64,000 nt of DNA from UBA1715 sp045600045 (GCA_045600045.1 JAZRXD010000100.1:1-64000); one strand, 5' to 3'. Positions 24,451-35,528 are shown, numbered from the stretch's first letter. Numbers and translations: made by a program. Notes: generated from the letters alone by a model not told the origin.

Positions 24451-24609
24451 TTAGTTTAACCAAATAGCAATTTCAAATTGTGAAGTTTTAGCGTATGTAA
24501 ATGCTCTGCAATAATCTTGTAAAAATTTAATTCTTGCTGAATTGCTTGTTGTTGATTGTTTGATTTTTGAATTGTTGAAAGGAGTAGTATAGATTTTATT
24601 CATAGGCAT
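24451..24609 (-). CDS. Small conserved-looking protein, 52 residues
   Basis: The minus strand encodes MPMNKIYTTPFNNSKIKQ, then FLQDYCRAFTYAKTSQF and ends EIAIWLN. The pattern F-L-x-x-Y-x-R-A near the middle and a terminal LN is like a common class of tiny Bacteroidales ORFs of unknown role; I recognise the pattern only by eye. It fills most of a 257-base gap between the flippase-like gene and the chloride channel gene and has no clear terminator. Confidence 0.45.
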   Translation of the reverse strand: MPMNKIYTTPFNNSKIKQSTTSNSARIKFLQDYCRAFTYAKTSQFEIAIWLN

Positions 24610-24683
24610 ATTGTTTAAAATTATCAACAAAACGAATCAAATGAAAAAATAGTATTTACAAAACGATTATTTTTGCGTTCGGA

Positions 24684-26468
24684 ATGAAAACAGGGAAAAA
24701 ATCTTTTTGGGTTGCGTTGTATCGTTGGCGATTAAAACAAATCTCCGACAAGCAATTCATGTATTTGTTGAGTTTGATTCTTGGTATAGTTGCTGGTTTT
24801 GCGGCAGTTACTTTGAAATCGATGGTGCATGGAATCCAGTATTTGTTGCGTTTGCTTTCGCCGGATTCTGGTTTTAATTTCATGTATTTCTTCTTGCCGA
24901 TGGTTGGTATAACATTGACTTTGCTTGTCGTGAAATATGTGGTTCGAAAGGATTCAAACATTGGCGTTCCGGGTGTGTTGTATGCTATTTCGCGAAAAAA
25001 AGGTAAAATTGAACCTCACAATATGTTCTCGTCAATGTTGGAAAGTGCGTTGACTGTTGGATTTGGTGGATCAGTCGGTTTGGAGGGACCAAGTATTGTT
25101 ACAGGTGCTGCTTTCGGCTCGAATTTCGCCAGAGTGTTCCGTTTGGATTATAAACAATTTGTTACGTTAATTGGTTGTGGCGCTGCTGGGGTTATGGCAG
25201 CCATATTCAATGCTCCCATTGCTGCGGTAATTTTTGTGTTGGAAGTTATTTATGCTAATTTTTCAATGTCGTCAATCGTTCCTTTGATGCTTACTTCGTC
25301 AATAGCGACATTGTCGTCGTATTTCTTCCTTGAACAAGATGTGCTGTTTCATTCGGTTGATATGTTCAATCGCGATTATCGTTTTCAAGATGTGCCGTCG
25401 TTTGTCGTTTTAGGTATTATTACTGGCTTAATTTCAGTGTATTTTAAGAAAATGTACGTGCTGATGAGCGATTCGTTTTCGAAAATCAAGCAAAAGAAGA
25501 CTCGGTTGTATATTGGCGGATTGGGATTGGGTGTTTTGTTGTTTTTCTTTCCGTCGCTTTATGGAGAAGGTTTCCGCGAAATAAATATGTCGTTCCGTGG
25601 TGATTATTCTTTTCTGTTTGAACAACCTCTGTTTGCTCCTTATAAAGAACGGTTTGTCGTTGTTTGTGCGTTGTTTGCCTCTGTGATTTTTATCAAAGTT
25701 ATGGCTTCGTCGTTGACTTTTGGGGCAGGTGGTGTCGGGGGAATTTTCGCTCCGTCGTTGTTTATTGGTGCAGTGATTGGACTATTCTTTTCGTATTTAT
25801 TTTCGTATTTCAACATTCGTGTTCCTGAGTCGATTTTCGTGCTTTTAGGTATGTGCGGCATGATTGCAGGTGTGCTTCATGCTCCGTTGACGGGAATCTT
25901 CTTGATTGCCGACATCACAAGTGGATACGGACTTTTCGTCCCACTGATGTTGGTTTCTGCAATTTCGTATGCAACGGTGAGAATTTTCGAAGATACGTCG
26001 GTTTACACTTATGTTTTGGCTAAACGTAAGGAATTACTAACCCACGATAAAGATCAATCGGTGCTTACGCTGCTCGACATAAAAAAATTGATTGAAACCG
26101 ATGTTGTGACTATTGATCCAGATGCAACCTTAGGCGATTTGGTTGAAGTTATTAAACATTCCAAACGAAATATTTTCCCAGTTGTTGGCGAAGATGGAGT
26201 TATGTATGGAATGATAAAATTGGATGATATCCGCGATAAAATTTTTTGTCCGGAATTATATAACAAAGTGGATGTGAGAACATTAATGTATATACCTGAA
26301 TATTTCTTCAGCCCGAATCAATCAATGGACGAGGTTATAAAAATTGTTCAGAAAAGTGGTCATTACAATTTCCCGGTTATTGAAAACGGGAAATATATTG
26401 GTTGCATTTCTCGTGCAAAAATATTTTTGGAATACAGAAATGTTTCGGCTTTTTTCTCCGAAGATTAA
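24684..26468 (+). CDS. ClC-family chloride channel/transporter with two CBS domains
   Basis: 594 residues. The membrane part (about 25-430) has the ClC selectivity motifs: GSVGLEGPSIV, with Glu134 in the place of the gating glutamate of GREGP, and GGVGGIFAPSLFIGA for the GxFxP motif. The usual GSGIP loop reads NIGVPGV, so the Ser anion ligand is not conserved there. The C-terminal cytosolic part (about 455-590) has two CBS domains, each with a V-DPDATL/FFSPNQS-type start, which usually bind adenine nucleotides. Anion transport or H+/Cl- exchange is likely; the direction is unknown. Confidence 0.88.
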   Translation: MKTGKKSFWVALYRWRLKQISDKQFMYLLSLILGIVAGFAAVTLKSMVHGIQYLLRLLSPDSGFNFMYFFLPMVGITLTLLVVKYVVRKDSNIGVPGVLYAISRKKGKIEPHNMFSSMLESALTVGFGGSVGLEGPSIVTGAAFGSNFARVFRLDYKQFVTLIGCGAAGVMAAIFNAPIAAVIFVLEVIYANFSMSSIVPLMLTSSIATLSSYFFLEQDVLFHSVDMFNRDYRFQDVPSFVVLGIITGLISVYFKKMYVLMSDSFSKIKQKKTRLYIGGLGLGVLLFFFPSLYGEGFREINMSFRGDYSFLFEQPLFAPYKERFVVVCALFASVIFIKVMASSLTFGAGGVGGIFAPSLFIGAVIGLFFSYLFSYFNIRVPESIFVLLGMCGMIAGVLHAPLTGIFLIADITSGYGLFVPLMLVSAISYATVRIFEDTSVYTYVLAKRKELLTHDKDQSVLTLLDIKKLIETDVVTIDPDATLGDLVEVIKHSKRNIFPVVGEDGVMYGMIKLDDIRDKIFCPELYNKVDVRTLMYIPEYFFSPNQSMDEVIKIVQKSGHYNFPVIENGKYIGCISRAKIFLEYRNVSAFFSED

Positions 26469-26584
26469 CTCAAAAATCCTTTTGTTTTTTTCCTTAAAAA
26501 TTCGTTATTTTGACAATTCTCCGAAACTTATGTGGGGGAAGGTATGTCTTAATGAAAATGAACTTTTATCAAACACAGAATAGT

Positions 26585-29500
26585 ATGCGTACACAAAGCA
26601 TTTCTCGTTTAAAACGAGTTTTTTTAACGGTTATTGGTTTCGTAACAATTTCATTGACTGCGTTTTCGCAAGTTGACTACGAATTCTGGTTCGCGGCTCC
26701 GTATGGAAATATCGATCATGCTCCGCAATGGCCAGAAGGTTACAAATACAAAATTGGTGGCCGTCCGATTTATTTGCGTTTGGCTACTCAAGATGCCGAT
26801 GCTGATGTCGAAGTTTCGTTGCCTGCTTTGGGTGAGACTGTCGCTTTCTTGAATATTAAGGCGAATAGTACGGCAACTGTCGATTTGACTGAATATATCG
26901 ACTATATTCAATGTTCTAATCTTGGCGATACTGTTGAAAATAAAGGTTTGTATATTCGTTCAAATGCTTTGATTACAGCATATTACGAGATTGCTTCTGT
27001 GCTGAATACCGATATTTTTTCTTTGAAAGGACAAAATGCGTTGGGTAAAGAGTTCTTCGCTCCATTCCAAAACTTGATGATGAATGATACTTTCCATAAC
27101 TTAGGATTTGGTGATGAAAAGCAAGATAGCAAAGGAAATCCTTCAGGTGGTGTGAATGATAACGGAGTTTACGATCCGGCTTATTCTTATGTCGTAATAG
27201 TAGCAACCCAAAATAACACAAAGGTTCAAATTACACCAACGACTCCTTGTGTGGGAATAGCAAAAGGCGAAACAAAAACTGTGCTGTTGCAACGTGGACA
27301 AACATACGTTGTTCGTGCTATTGGTCAAAATGTTAATTCTCGTATGTCGGGAACGCATATCAAATCTAATAAACCGGTTGCTGTAACAATAGGCGAAGAT
27401 TCTGCATATCCAAGCTACTTTACAAAATCCGGCGATTGCGAGGATTATGTTGGAGATCAAATTGTTCCGGTAGAGGTTACAGGTCGTAAATATATTGTTG
27501 TGCAAGGACAAGGTTATGAACCGTCTGCTGGGCATCAAGGTGCTACGGGGTCTAAAAACTTTTATGAAATGGTTGCTGTGACTGCTACCGAAGACAATAC
27601 AACGGTAAGTGTTGACGGTGCTCAATTTGGAAGCACACTTCAAAAAGGAGAAACGATTACTATTGAGTTGGAAGATCCTAATGCAATTTATACATTTATT
27701 GAAGCGAATAATCCAATATATGCGTTCCATATTTCTGGTTATCACTGTGAAACCGCTGGTGCTTTGTTGCCTTCGGTTGAAATGTGTACGGGTTCTTACA
27801 AAATGGGTTTTGTAAGAACGTATGGTTCTGAAAATGATCAAGAATTCTATATGAACTTGATGGTGAAGGGTAATGGTGAAAAAGATTTCTTGTTGAACAA
27901 CGAAAGTAATTCTACTATAAATAACGCAACATTCCAATCAATTGAAGGAACAGACTGGAAAGTTGCTCGTATTTACTTTAATCAAAGTGATTTGCCAGAG
28001 GGAGCCTATTTCTTGCAAAACACAACGTCGTTGTTCCACATGGGTATGATGAATTCAACATCACATGATTGGGGCGATGGTCAAGGTTATCGTTTGATGG
28101 GGTCTATGTATGGATATTTCTCTCGATTCAGTGATAACTATCCAAGTGCTAAGATTGTAAATAATAACGATACAAGTATTACAGTAACTCGTGGTACAAA
28201 AGTAAGTTTGCTTGCCGATGGAGGTTACAAATTCAAATGGATTGGTTATATGTGGGACGGACACGATTGGGCGTTGATGGATGCTCCATACTATTTGAAT
28301 GATGTGAATGTGGAAAACCCGTATGTTAAAATCGACGCATTAGGTATTTACAAATATGTTGCAACAATCACTACTGCATGTTACGATGACGTTGAACGTA
28401 GTGTAATTGTTAAAATTGTTGAACCAGTTGACTTGAACGAAATTCACGATGCGGTTTGTTATACTCCAGAATTAGGATTGAACAAAAGTGCTTCGTACAA
28501 TTTGTATAATTTGAACGATACAATTGTTGGTAAAAAAGGTTTGATTACAGGTTTCTATGTTGACAATTTCAAAAAATTCGTGTCAGCTGATACCGCAATT
28601 ATAAATGATTATGAAGGTAATGAATTATACGCCGACAATTTAACTGTTGTAAACGGTTCTATTTCATCTGTTGCAAATCCTGCTCCTGATGATGAACATA
28701 ATTCAGAATCGGTTGGTCATTTGGTGAAAACGGCAGCTCAGGATTATACAAATAAATATGTTGGATTGAGTGGAGACCAAACTCAAAAATCGGTTTGGAT
28801 GAATTATGATTTTTCTAAATCACCTCTTGATTTAACAAAAGGTTATCAGTTCTCATTCGATATAAGATATGATAGTACGTCGACAGGATGGTCGAGTGAT
28901 TATCATGACGTATATATGGAATTGGTTGATAATGAGGGAAATTCTGTTTCAATGATGGGAACTTCAATGCCGACTGTTTCGCAAAAAGATACAAGTACTA
29001 AACCAGCATGGGAAACTTTGGAATTCGACTTTGAACCATATTTGGAGGATTTAGGTAAAATTACCTCTATGAGAATTAGAGTATATTCTGGAAATAACTG
29101 GTATAATAAAACATCAAATTATGGTTATTATATTGATAATATTAAAAGAAACACTATTTCATATTTGCAATTGTTGACAGTTCCTGAAGCAAAAGACTAC
29201 ACAATTACTGATGGTGATTCTTTGTATGCTATCGTTAAAAACCATTTCGATGTAACTCGTACCGATACAACTATGGTGTATTTGTCGGTTCGAAATCCTG
29301 GTATTGAAAAACGTGAAGCTCAAATCAACGATACGTGCGTAGTTGGAAATGTTTTGCATGATTACAATTTGACTCGCTATAATTACGAAATTGGTGGCGC
29401 TTTGGTTGCTAATAGATTATGGTATTGGGATCAATTTAGAAAATTACCAATCGAAAATCCTGAAAGTTTTGATATTGATTTGACCGAACATGGATCTAAT

Positions 29501-32500
29501 ATTCCTATATATGGATATGTTGATGATGAATGTGCCGATGTTCCAGGAATTTTGCATTTGAATATATATCCTGTCCCAGAAGTAAACGATGTTGAAACTA
29601 CAGTCTGTGGTGTGTCTGCTTTAGGCGGAAATAAGGGCGTCATTAAATTGGATGATTACAAGAAACAAATTACTACAGATTTGAATGCACATATAGAATG
29701 GTATTCTTCTTCAACATACGCAACAGGAACTGCTCTTGGTGCAACGACCTCGATAACGGTAACCGACGGAACAGTCTTTTATGCTAAATTGTATAATGGT
29801 GACGAACCAAGATGTCCAGTATATGCACAATTAAAAGTAAAAGTTACTTCGGTTCCTGCAATCACGTTTGATGATTTCTCTGTTTGTGCAGACGATGAAG
29901 ATGTTACTTTAGATGCAAAACCTTCGGGAGGTGTTTATTATGGCGACGGCGTGACAGGTGCTAAATTCAGTCCTTCTGCTGTTTCTGTCGGAGAGCACAA
30001 AATCACATATAAGGTTTCAAAAGATGGTTGTGATGCTTTGGATACTGTAGTTGTAACCGTAAATCCTGAAGTTAAAGCAACTTTGGTAAACAAAAGTGGT
30101 AAGCTTGATGGAAAATCAAAAGCTCAATTAGAAGCTACAATCTTGCCTAACTCGTCATATTCTTACACATGGAGTGAAGCTGTGACTGTTAAAAATTCAA
30201 ATGAATTGAATTGGGGTAAGGCAAGTCATTTGGAAACTCAAACTTCGTTGACTCCAAATACAACAGTTTTGGATCGTCCTACATATTTTGCTATCGAAGT
30301 TACTGATAAAACAACGGGTTGTATGGATTCAGCTCGTGTGTTGGTTGATGTATATATTCCTGTTGAAGTTTTGTTGAATCCGGTTCCTGTTTGTGCAGGT
30401 TCCGATGTTACGATTTCTGCAGACCGTGTTGGTGGTAATGGACCTTATACATACGCTTGGTCATTCAATCCAACTTCTACTAAATATACAATGGTAAATG
30501 ATTCGGTTGTTAAATTGAATAATCCACAACAAAATGTTTCTATTACTGTAAAAGTAACGGATAACGGTGGTGCAGCTGGGGAAAATGTTGCGTCGGTAAC
30601 TGAAACACAAGTTGTTTATCCAAATCCTGAAATTCAATTGACTGGCAATAATGCTTGTCAAGGTGGTGATTTAGGATTCTCACCAACAGTGTCTGGCGGT
30701 GCAACTCCATATTCGTATGAATGGACTGGTAATACAGAAATATTGAAATCATCATTAACTTCACAAAATGTTTTGGTTAATACATTAGATAATGTAGGAT
30801 CTTATTATTTGACATTTAATGTTGTTGACAAAAATAGTTGTAAGGCTCAAAAGGATATAACTGCTGTTATCAATCAAAAACCAGTTGTAGCTGCAAAAAC
30901 ATCAAAATCAATTGCTTGTTGGTCCGACCAAATTACATTGAGTACATCGGTTACAGTTGGAAGTACTGTAAATGCTCAATACGAATGGATTGCAGCAGAT
31001 GCTAAGAGTTTGGAAGGTTTGTCAAGCACAAAGATTCCTAATCCAACATTCTCATCTAACGTTTCTGGTACCCATAAATTCCAAGTTATATTTACAGATG
31101 AAAAAGGTTGTAAAGATACTTCCGACGAAGTCACTGTAAGAATCGAACCTCGTCCATCGGTTTCTATCGATCCGTTGGATAACTTGTGTGTTTCAACTAT
31201 GGGTGTTGGCTTGTCGGCAACACCATCACTTCCTGCTGGTAGTACAAGTGCTACTTATTCATTTGTATGGTCTGGCGATGTGAAATCATCGGAAGATAAT
31301 CCTATTTTGGATATTTCTACACCTGGAATTAAGAAGGTTGGAGTAAAGGTAACTTCAAGCATTGGTTGTACTTCTGATTTGGTAGAACAAACATTCGAAG
31401 TTTTCGAAAATCCTATTGCTGAAATAGCTGGTGATAACAATGCAGGTTGTGCTTCCGATACAATTACATTGAATGCAAATACAGCCTCTCCAAATGTGTC
31501 GTATGAATGGTCTTCAGTGTCAAGCATGTTGTCAACTACAGGTAGTTCGGTACAAATGATTCTTCCTTCAAATACAACGGGTGAAAAAACAAGTGAATAT
31601 CCTGTACGATTGGTTGTTACTGATAATAAAACCAAATGTAAGTCTTCAACTTCGAAAAATGTTGTTGCTTATCGTTTGCCAGAAGTAACTATCAACGGTA
31701 AAACTGAAGTTTGTGATGGAGGTACTCAAGTTTTAACACCAAATGTTATTTACTCTAATTCTACTAATTATAAAGTAAATTGGTTCTTGGATACATTACA
31801 ATTAAGTGCAACAAATGTTGTTGATCCAGTATTTACTCAAACAGGAACAGGGGTATTTAATATCGGTGTTCAAATTACTGATGAAAAGGGTTGCCGTGGT
31901 CAAGGTTTCATAGCAATTAAAGGTTTGGAACTTCCTACTGCAAATGCAGGTGAAGATAGAACTGAAGAATGGGATACGGATTTTACATTGTTTGGTAGTG
32001 CAACAGGTGGAGCACCTTCTTATACATATTTCTGGAGCCCGGAAGATTCTTTGAAGTCAAATCCTACTTTACAAAACCCAACTTCAAATTTGTTGGAAAC
32101 AACAATCTTTACATTGGAAGTGACAGATTCGAAGGGTTGTAAAGGAACGGATGAAGTCGTTATTACAATCATCGGTCAACCATTGAAGGTTCAAATTTTA
32201 CAAAGAGATAGTTTGTGCGAGGGTAAAACTGTAACGTTGGAAGCATTGCCTTCGGGTGGTACAGGTGACTATCGTTACAAATGGTATAATATGGCAGAGC
32301 CTTCAATTGTAATAGGTGAAGAAAAAACTATTGACGTTTCGGTTTCTGAACCTACTACATATAAGGTTGAATTAAGTTGCGTTGGTCCAAAAGCATTCGA
32401 TCCAACAAGCGAAACACGTTTGGTTTCTGTTTACCAAAATCCACAAATTTCAATTTATGGAGGCGACGAACCTCGTGTTTGCCAAGGTTTGATAAAGAGT

Positions 32501-35470
32501 TTGGTTCCTATTGTTACTGATGGAACAGCTCCTTATACATATGAATGGGTTGACGAATCAAGTCCTATTGCAATAACAAGAGAGTCTTATTCTTTCAGTA
32601 ATTCTCAAGTAACAGGAACACAAATTGTTACATTAACAGTGACCGATGCTATTGGTTGTGTTGGTGTTAAACCAATCGAAGTAACTGTTGACGCATTACC
32701 AACTGTTACAATTGACAATATGGCTGTTTGTGCTCAAGCTGAAGGCGAATTGATTGCAACTGCAGGAACAACTGGCCTACAACCATATACGTACGCTTGG
32801 GATGGAATCGATGAAATTGTTGCTCAAGGTAACGTTGCTAAATTCACAATCAATACAGAAGAAACTATGACGAAGGTTGTAAATGTTACAATTACCGATG
32901 ACCATGGTTGCGAAGGTTTTGATGATGCGGTTGTTACTATAAAACCATTACCAAGTATTGAATTGGATCCTCGTTATACGGTTTGTGCCGAAGCTGATTT
33001 ACTTTTGGATATAAATCCAGATGGCAGACCAAATGATTATGCTATCACTTGGAACGATTCACCTTCAGGATATAAATTGACACAAGACGATTTCCTTGAA
33101 ACAAAAGCAGTGTTTATTTCTACTAAAACAGGAACGTTCACATTGCATTATACGGTAGAAGATCGTGATATGGGTTGCCCTAAAAATGGTTCTATTGAAA
33201 TAGAGGTATTCCCAGCAGTGAAATTGGCTGAAATACCTGATCAAATTGCTTGTGCAAGTACAGATTTAAAGATTAGTGCAAAAGTTGTGGAAGGAAACCC
33301 ATCATATTATTCTTGGATAGGAAGCGTTTCTCCAACTGATGAAAAAGAAACTGCATTTAATTTTGCGAAAGAAGGAGAGTATGATGTTACTGTGGAGGCT
33401 GGTGATTTGAATTGTCACGATATAAAATCATTTACTGTTACAGTAAAACCAAATCCTGTTGTTCAAATTGAAGATGGTAGCCAAATTAAAGAAGTTGACT
33501 ATTCTTCTAATGTGGAATTAGCTGCTGAAATTGTGACGCAAACGACAGCTCCATACACTCATTCTTGGGCGGAACCAAGAGATAATAATATTGCTTCTGG
33601 TGCAAATAGTCAAAAAATTACAACGGGTAGAATTACCAAAGGAACTACCACTTATTATTATCAAGTAACTGATAAGTTTGGTTGTATTGATGTTGATTCA
33701 ATTGAATTGCAAACAGAAGTAATTATTCCTCAATTGCGCCGTTTTGTTGATATTACAACTTCAACTGAAGCCAATGAATTAATTGATACAGCTACAAATG
33801 ATTTGACTGATGCTCGTTTGGAACTTTGTGAAGGTGAATCTGCTTGGATTATGCCAATATTTACTTCTGGAAATTCAAAGAGTATTTCAAGTTTGTCATA
33901 TCGATGGTCTGATGACGAAGGAAATGTGTTGGGAACAGACATCAATTTATTGGCTGCTCCAACAAGACCTGAGGTTACTTATTATTTGCATGTTTACAAT
34001 GATAAGACTGGTTACTATTCCGATGTGACATTTAAAGCTCGAGTTCATCAAAATCCTGATGCTTCTATTATTGTTTCTCCAGAATGGAATGGTAAATTCT
34101 ATACTGCACGAGAAGGTAAAATTGATAATATTTTAATTGATGGTAATCCTTCTTCTGAAGAATATGGAGTTGAATTCGTTTCACATAAATGGACAGTTTC
34201 TCCTGAAGTTCAAATTTCAAGTACAACTGCTCAGAAAGCAAATATTTATACTACCAAAGAAATTAAGCCATTAAGCTTAACGTATGAAGTAGTTGACCAA
34301 TATGGATGTTCTACTACTGTTAATAGAGATATTGAAATTGTTAATCAACCTATTCCTGTAATTATTGGTAACAATGTTTGCGAAGGTGCTACTGCAACAT
34401 ACCATACAGAGGTTAATTATCCAAAAGGATCAACATTCTATTGGGAAGTTGAAGGTGGAACAATCGTTGGCGATCCAACTTTATCTAACGTTCAGGTTAC
34501 TTGGGAAAGAACAGAAAACACTTCTTTGACGGTAAGTGTTTATCCTAAAGGTGATCGTGAGGTTGAAAATGTTAAAAGAATAATTTACGTAAATCCATTG
34601 CCTGATATTGAAATAGATGGTAAGAACCACGTTTGTGTTGGCGAATATGCTCCTTACGAAGCAATCAACAATAAACCTGAAATGGATTTAGTTTACTCTT
34701 GGTCGGTTGTTGATGGTTATGGTGCCATTTCCAACATTACGTATCCAGTAAGCGATATGGCTACGGTTCTTTGGAATAAAGTAGGAAAAGATACGGTTGT
34801 GTTACATGCAATGTTCGGTGCTTGTACAGTAAGCGATTCATTACCTGTTTACATTCACCCTGTTCCAAAAGCAGATTTTACATATCAACCAACCGAAGAA
34901 GTTTATTTCAAAAGCGAAGGTGTTATTCGTCATACCGACAGCGTTTTTGTTGATAAGGAAGTAGCATTCACGAATTTAACTAAGAATGCCGATAATTACG
35001 ATTTTTATTGGGATTTCATTGGCGATGGTGTTTATACCGAAAATTCTAAAGATGCAGTTTATGAATATGACGAAGTTGGTGACTTTACTGTTTCTTTGAT
35101 GGTTGTTGAAAATATGTGGGGTTGTAAGAATATCGTTGCAAAACCTTTGAAGGTTATTCCTAATCCAACTTGTGGTATGACATTCCCGAATGCATTCACA
35201 CCAGATTTGTCAGAAAACAATACTTTCTATCCAGTTTATAAAGAAGGCGTATTGGAAAGCGGATACGAATTGAGAGTTTACAATCGTTGGGGAACATTGC
35301 TTTGGTCTACAACAGATTTGTACGATCAATGGGATGGTGTCTATAAAGGTTCGGTAAGTAAACAAGATGTTTATGTTTATCAATGTAAAGCAACTTGTGA
35401 AGATATTGATCCTTCTACAGGAGAACACCGAGTTCTAAACATCAAAGGTGATGTTACGATTATAAGATAA
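26585..35470 (+). CDS. Giant secreted PKD/Ig-repeat surface protein with T9SS type B C-terminal domain
   Basis: About 2961 residues from the ATG at 26585 (MRTQSISRLKRVFLTVIGF), which gives a clean signal peptide cut near AFS-Q; in-frame ATGs at 26510, 26552 and 26558 would bury it. The N-terminal 500 residues resemble the IgGFc-binding domain (KEFFAPFQNLMMNDTFHNLG, TQNNTKVQITPTTP, PVAVTIGEDSAYP). A carbohydrate-module-like region (about 690-890) comes next, then some twenty Ig/PKD-like units of about 85-100 residues with GGT-PY-YEW and VTDxxGC signatures. A PKD-like unit (FYWDFIGDGVYTENS) precedes a CHU_C/type B sorting domain (FPNAFTPDLSENNTF, ELRVYNRWGTLLW, GDVTIIR). It is probably exported by the type 9 system and attached to the surface as an adhesin or matrix protein. 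A strong terminator follows. Confidence 0.9.
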   Translation: MRTQSISRLKRVFLTVIGFVTISLTAFSQVDYEFWFAAPYGNIDHAPQWPEGYKYKIGGRPIYLRLATQDADADVEVSLPALGETVAFLNIKANSTATVDLTEYIDYIQCSNLGDTVENKGLYIRSNALITAYYEIASVLNTDIFSLKGQNALGKEFFAPFQNLMMNDTFHNLGFGDEKQDSKGNPSGGVNDNGVYDPAYSYVVIVATQNNTKVQITPTTPCVGIAKGETKTVLLQRGQTYVVRAIGQNVNSRMSGTHIKSNKPVAVTIGEDSAYPSYFTKSGDCEDYVGDQIVPVEVTGRKYIVVQGQGYEPSAGHQGATGSKNFYEMVAVTATEDNTTVSVDGAQFGSTLQKGETITIELEDPNAIYTFIEANNPIYAFHISGYHCETAGALLPSVEMCTGSYKMGFVRTYGSENDQEFYMNLMVKGNGEKDFLLNNESNSTINNATFQSIEGTDWKVARIYFNQSDLPEGAYFLQNTTSLFHMGMMNSTSHDWGDGQGYRLMGSMYGYFSRFSDNYPSAKIVNNNDTSITVTRGTKVSLLADGGYKFKWIGYMWDGHDWALMDAPYYLNDVNVENPYVKIDALGIYKYVATITTACYDDVERSVIVKIVEPVDLNEIHDAVCYTPELGLNKSASYNLYNLNDTIVGKKGLITGFYVDNFKKFVSADTAIINDYEGNELYADNLTVVNGSISSVANPAPDDEHNSESVGHLVKTAAQDYTNKYVGLSGDQTQKSVWMNYDFSKSPLDLTKGYQFSFDIRYDSTSTGWSSDYHDVYMELVDNEGNSVSMMGTSMPTVSQKDTSTKPAWETLEFDFEPYLEDLGKITSMRIRVYSGNNWYNKTSNYGYYIDNIKRNTISYLQLLTVPEAKDYTITDGDSLYAIVKNHFDVTRTDTTMVYLSVRNPGIEKREAQINDTCVVGNVLHDYNLTRYNYEIGGALVANRLWYWDQFRKLPIENPESFDIDLTEHGSNIPIYGYVDDECADVPGILHLNIYPVPEVNDVETTVCGVSALGGNKGVIKLDDYKKQITTDLNAHIEWYSSSTYATGTALGATTSITVTDGTVFYAKLYNGDEPRCPVYAQLKVKVTSVPAITFDDFSVCADDEDVTLDAKPSGGVYYGDGVTGAKFSPSAVSVGEHKITYKVSKDGCDALDTVVVTVNPEVKATLVNKSGKLDGKSKAQLEATILPNSSYSYTWSEAVTVKNSNELNWGKASHLETQTSLTPNTTVLDRPTYFAIEVTDKTTGCMDSARVLVDVYIPVEVLLNPVPVCAGSDVTISADRVGGNGPYTYAWSFNPTSTKYTMVNDSVVKLNNPQQNVSITVKVTDNGGAAGENVASVTETQVVYPNPEIQLTGNNACQGGDLGFSPTVSGGATPYSYEWTGNTEILKSSLTSQNVLVNTLDNVGSYYLTFNVVDKNSCKAQKDITAVINQKPVVAAKTSKSIACWSDQITLSTSVTVGSTVNAQYEWIAADAKSLEGLSSTKIPNPTFSSNVSGTHKFQVIFTDEKGCKDTSDEVTVRIEPRPSVSIDPLDNLCVSTMGVGLSATPSLPAGSTSATYSFVWSGDVKSSEDNPILDISTPGIKKVGVKVTSSIGCTSDLVEQTFEVFENPIAEIAGDNNAGCASDTITLNANTASPNVSYEWSSVSSMLSTTGSSVQMILPSNTTGEKTSEYPVRLVVTDNKTKCKSSTSKNVVAYRLPEVTINGKTEVCDGGTQVLTPNVIYSNSTNYKVNWFLDTLQLSATNVVDPVFTQTGTGVFNIGVQITDEKGCRGQGFIAIKGLELPTANAGEDRTEEWDTDFTLFGSATGGAPSYTYFWSPEDSLKSNPTLQNPTSNLLETTIFTLEVTDSKGCKGTDEVVITIIGQPLKVQILQRDSLCEGKTVTLEALPSGGTGDYRYKWYNMAEPSIVIGEEKTIDVSVSEPTTYKVELSCVGPKAFDPTSETRLVSVYQNPQISIYGGDEPRVCQGLIKSLVPIVTDGTAPYTYEWVDESSPIAITRESYSFSNSQVTGTQIVTLTVTDAIGCVGVKPIEVTVDALPTVTIDNMAVCAQAEGELIATAGTTGLQPYTYAWDGIDEIVAQGNVAKFTINTEETMTKVVNVTITDDHGCEGFDDAVVTIKPLPSIELDPRYTVCAEADLLLDINPDGRPNDYAITWNDSPSGYKLTQDDFLETKAVFISTKTGTFTLHYTVEDRDMGCPKNGSIEIEVFPAVKLAEIPDQIACASTDLKISAKVVEGNPSYYSWIGSVSPTDEKETAFNFAKEGEYDVTVEAGDLNCHDIKSFTVTVKPNPVVQIEDGSQIKEVDYSSNVELAAEIVTQTTAPYTHSWAEPRDNNIASGANSQKITTGRITKGTTTYYYQVTDKFGCIDVDSIELQTEVIIPQLRRFVDITTSTEANELIDTATNDLTDARLELCEGESAWIMPIFTSGNSKSISSLSYRWSDDEGNVLGTDINLLAAPTRPEVTYYLHVYNDKTGYYSDVTFKARVHQNPDASIIVSPEWNGKFYTAREGKIDNILIDGNPSSEEYGVEFVSHKWTVSPEVQISSTTAQKANIYTTKEIKPLSLTYEVVDQYGCSTTVNRDIEIVNQPIPVIIGNNVCEGATATYHTEVNYPKGSTFYWEVEGGTIVGDPTLSNVQVTWERTENTSLTVSVYPKGDREVENVKRIIYVNPLPDIEIDGKNHVCVGEYAPYEAINNKPEMDLVYSWSVVDGYGAISNITYPVSDMATVLWNKVGKDTVVLHAMFGACTVSDSLPVYIHPVPKADFTYQPTEEVYFKSEGVIRHTDSVFVDKEVAFTNLTKNADNYDFYWDFIGDGVYTENSKDAVYEYDEVGDFTVSLMVVENMWGCKNIVAKPLKVIPNPTCGMTFPNAFTPDLSENNTFYPVYKEGVLESGYELRVYNRWGTLLWSTTDLYDQWDGVYKGSVSKQDVYVYQCKATCEDIDPSTGEHRVLNIKGDVTIIR

Positions 35471-35484
35471 TCAGAATAGAGGAA

Positions 35485-35528
35485 TAAAAGAGACGGGGTT
35501 TTGGTTATCCAGAACCCCGTCTCTTTTA
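35485..35528 (+). terminator. Terminator after the giant surface protein gene
   Basis: AAAAGAGACGGGGTTTTGG, loop TTAT and CCAGAACCCCGTCTCTTTT give a roughly 19-bp stem and a T run. Confidence 0.9.

Noticed and set aside
26510..26584. Upstream in-frame ATGs of the giant protein
   Set aside because: They add 25 residues before a clean signal peptide; the ATG at 26585 is preferred.
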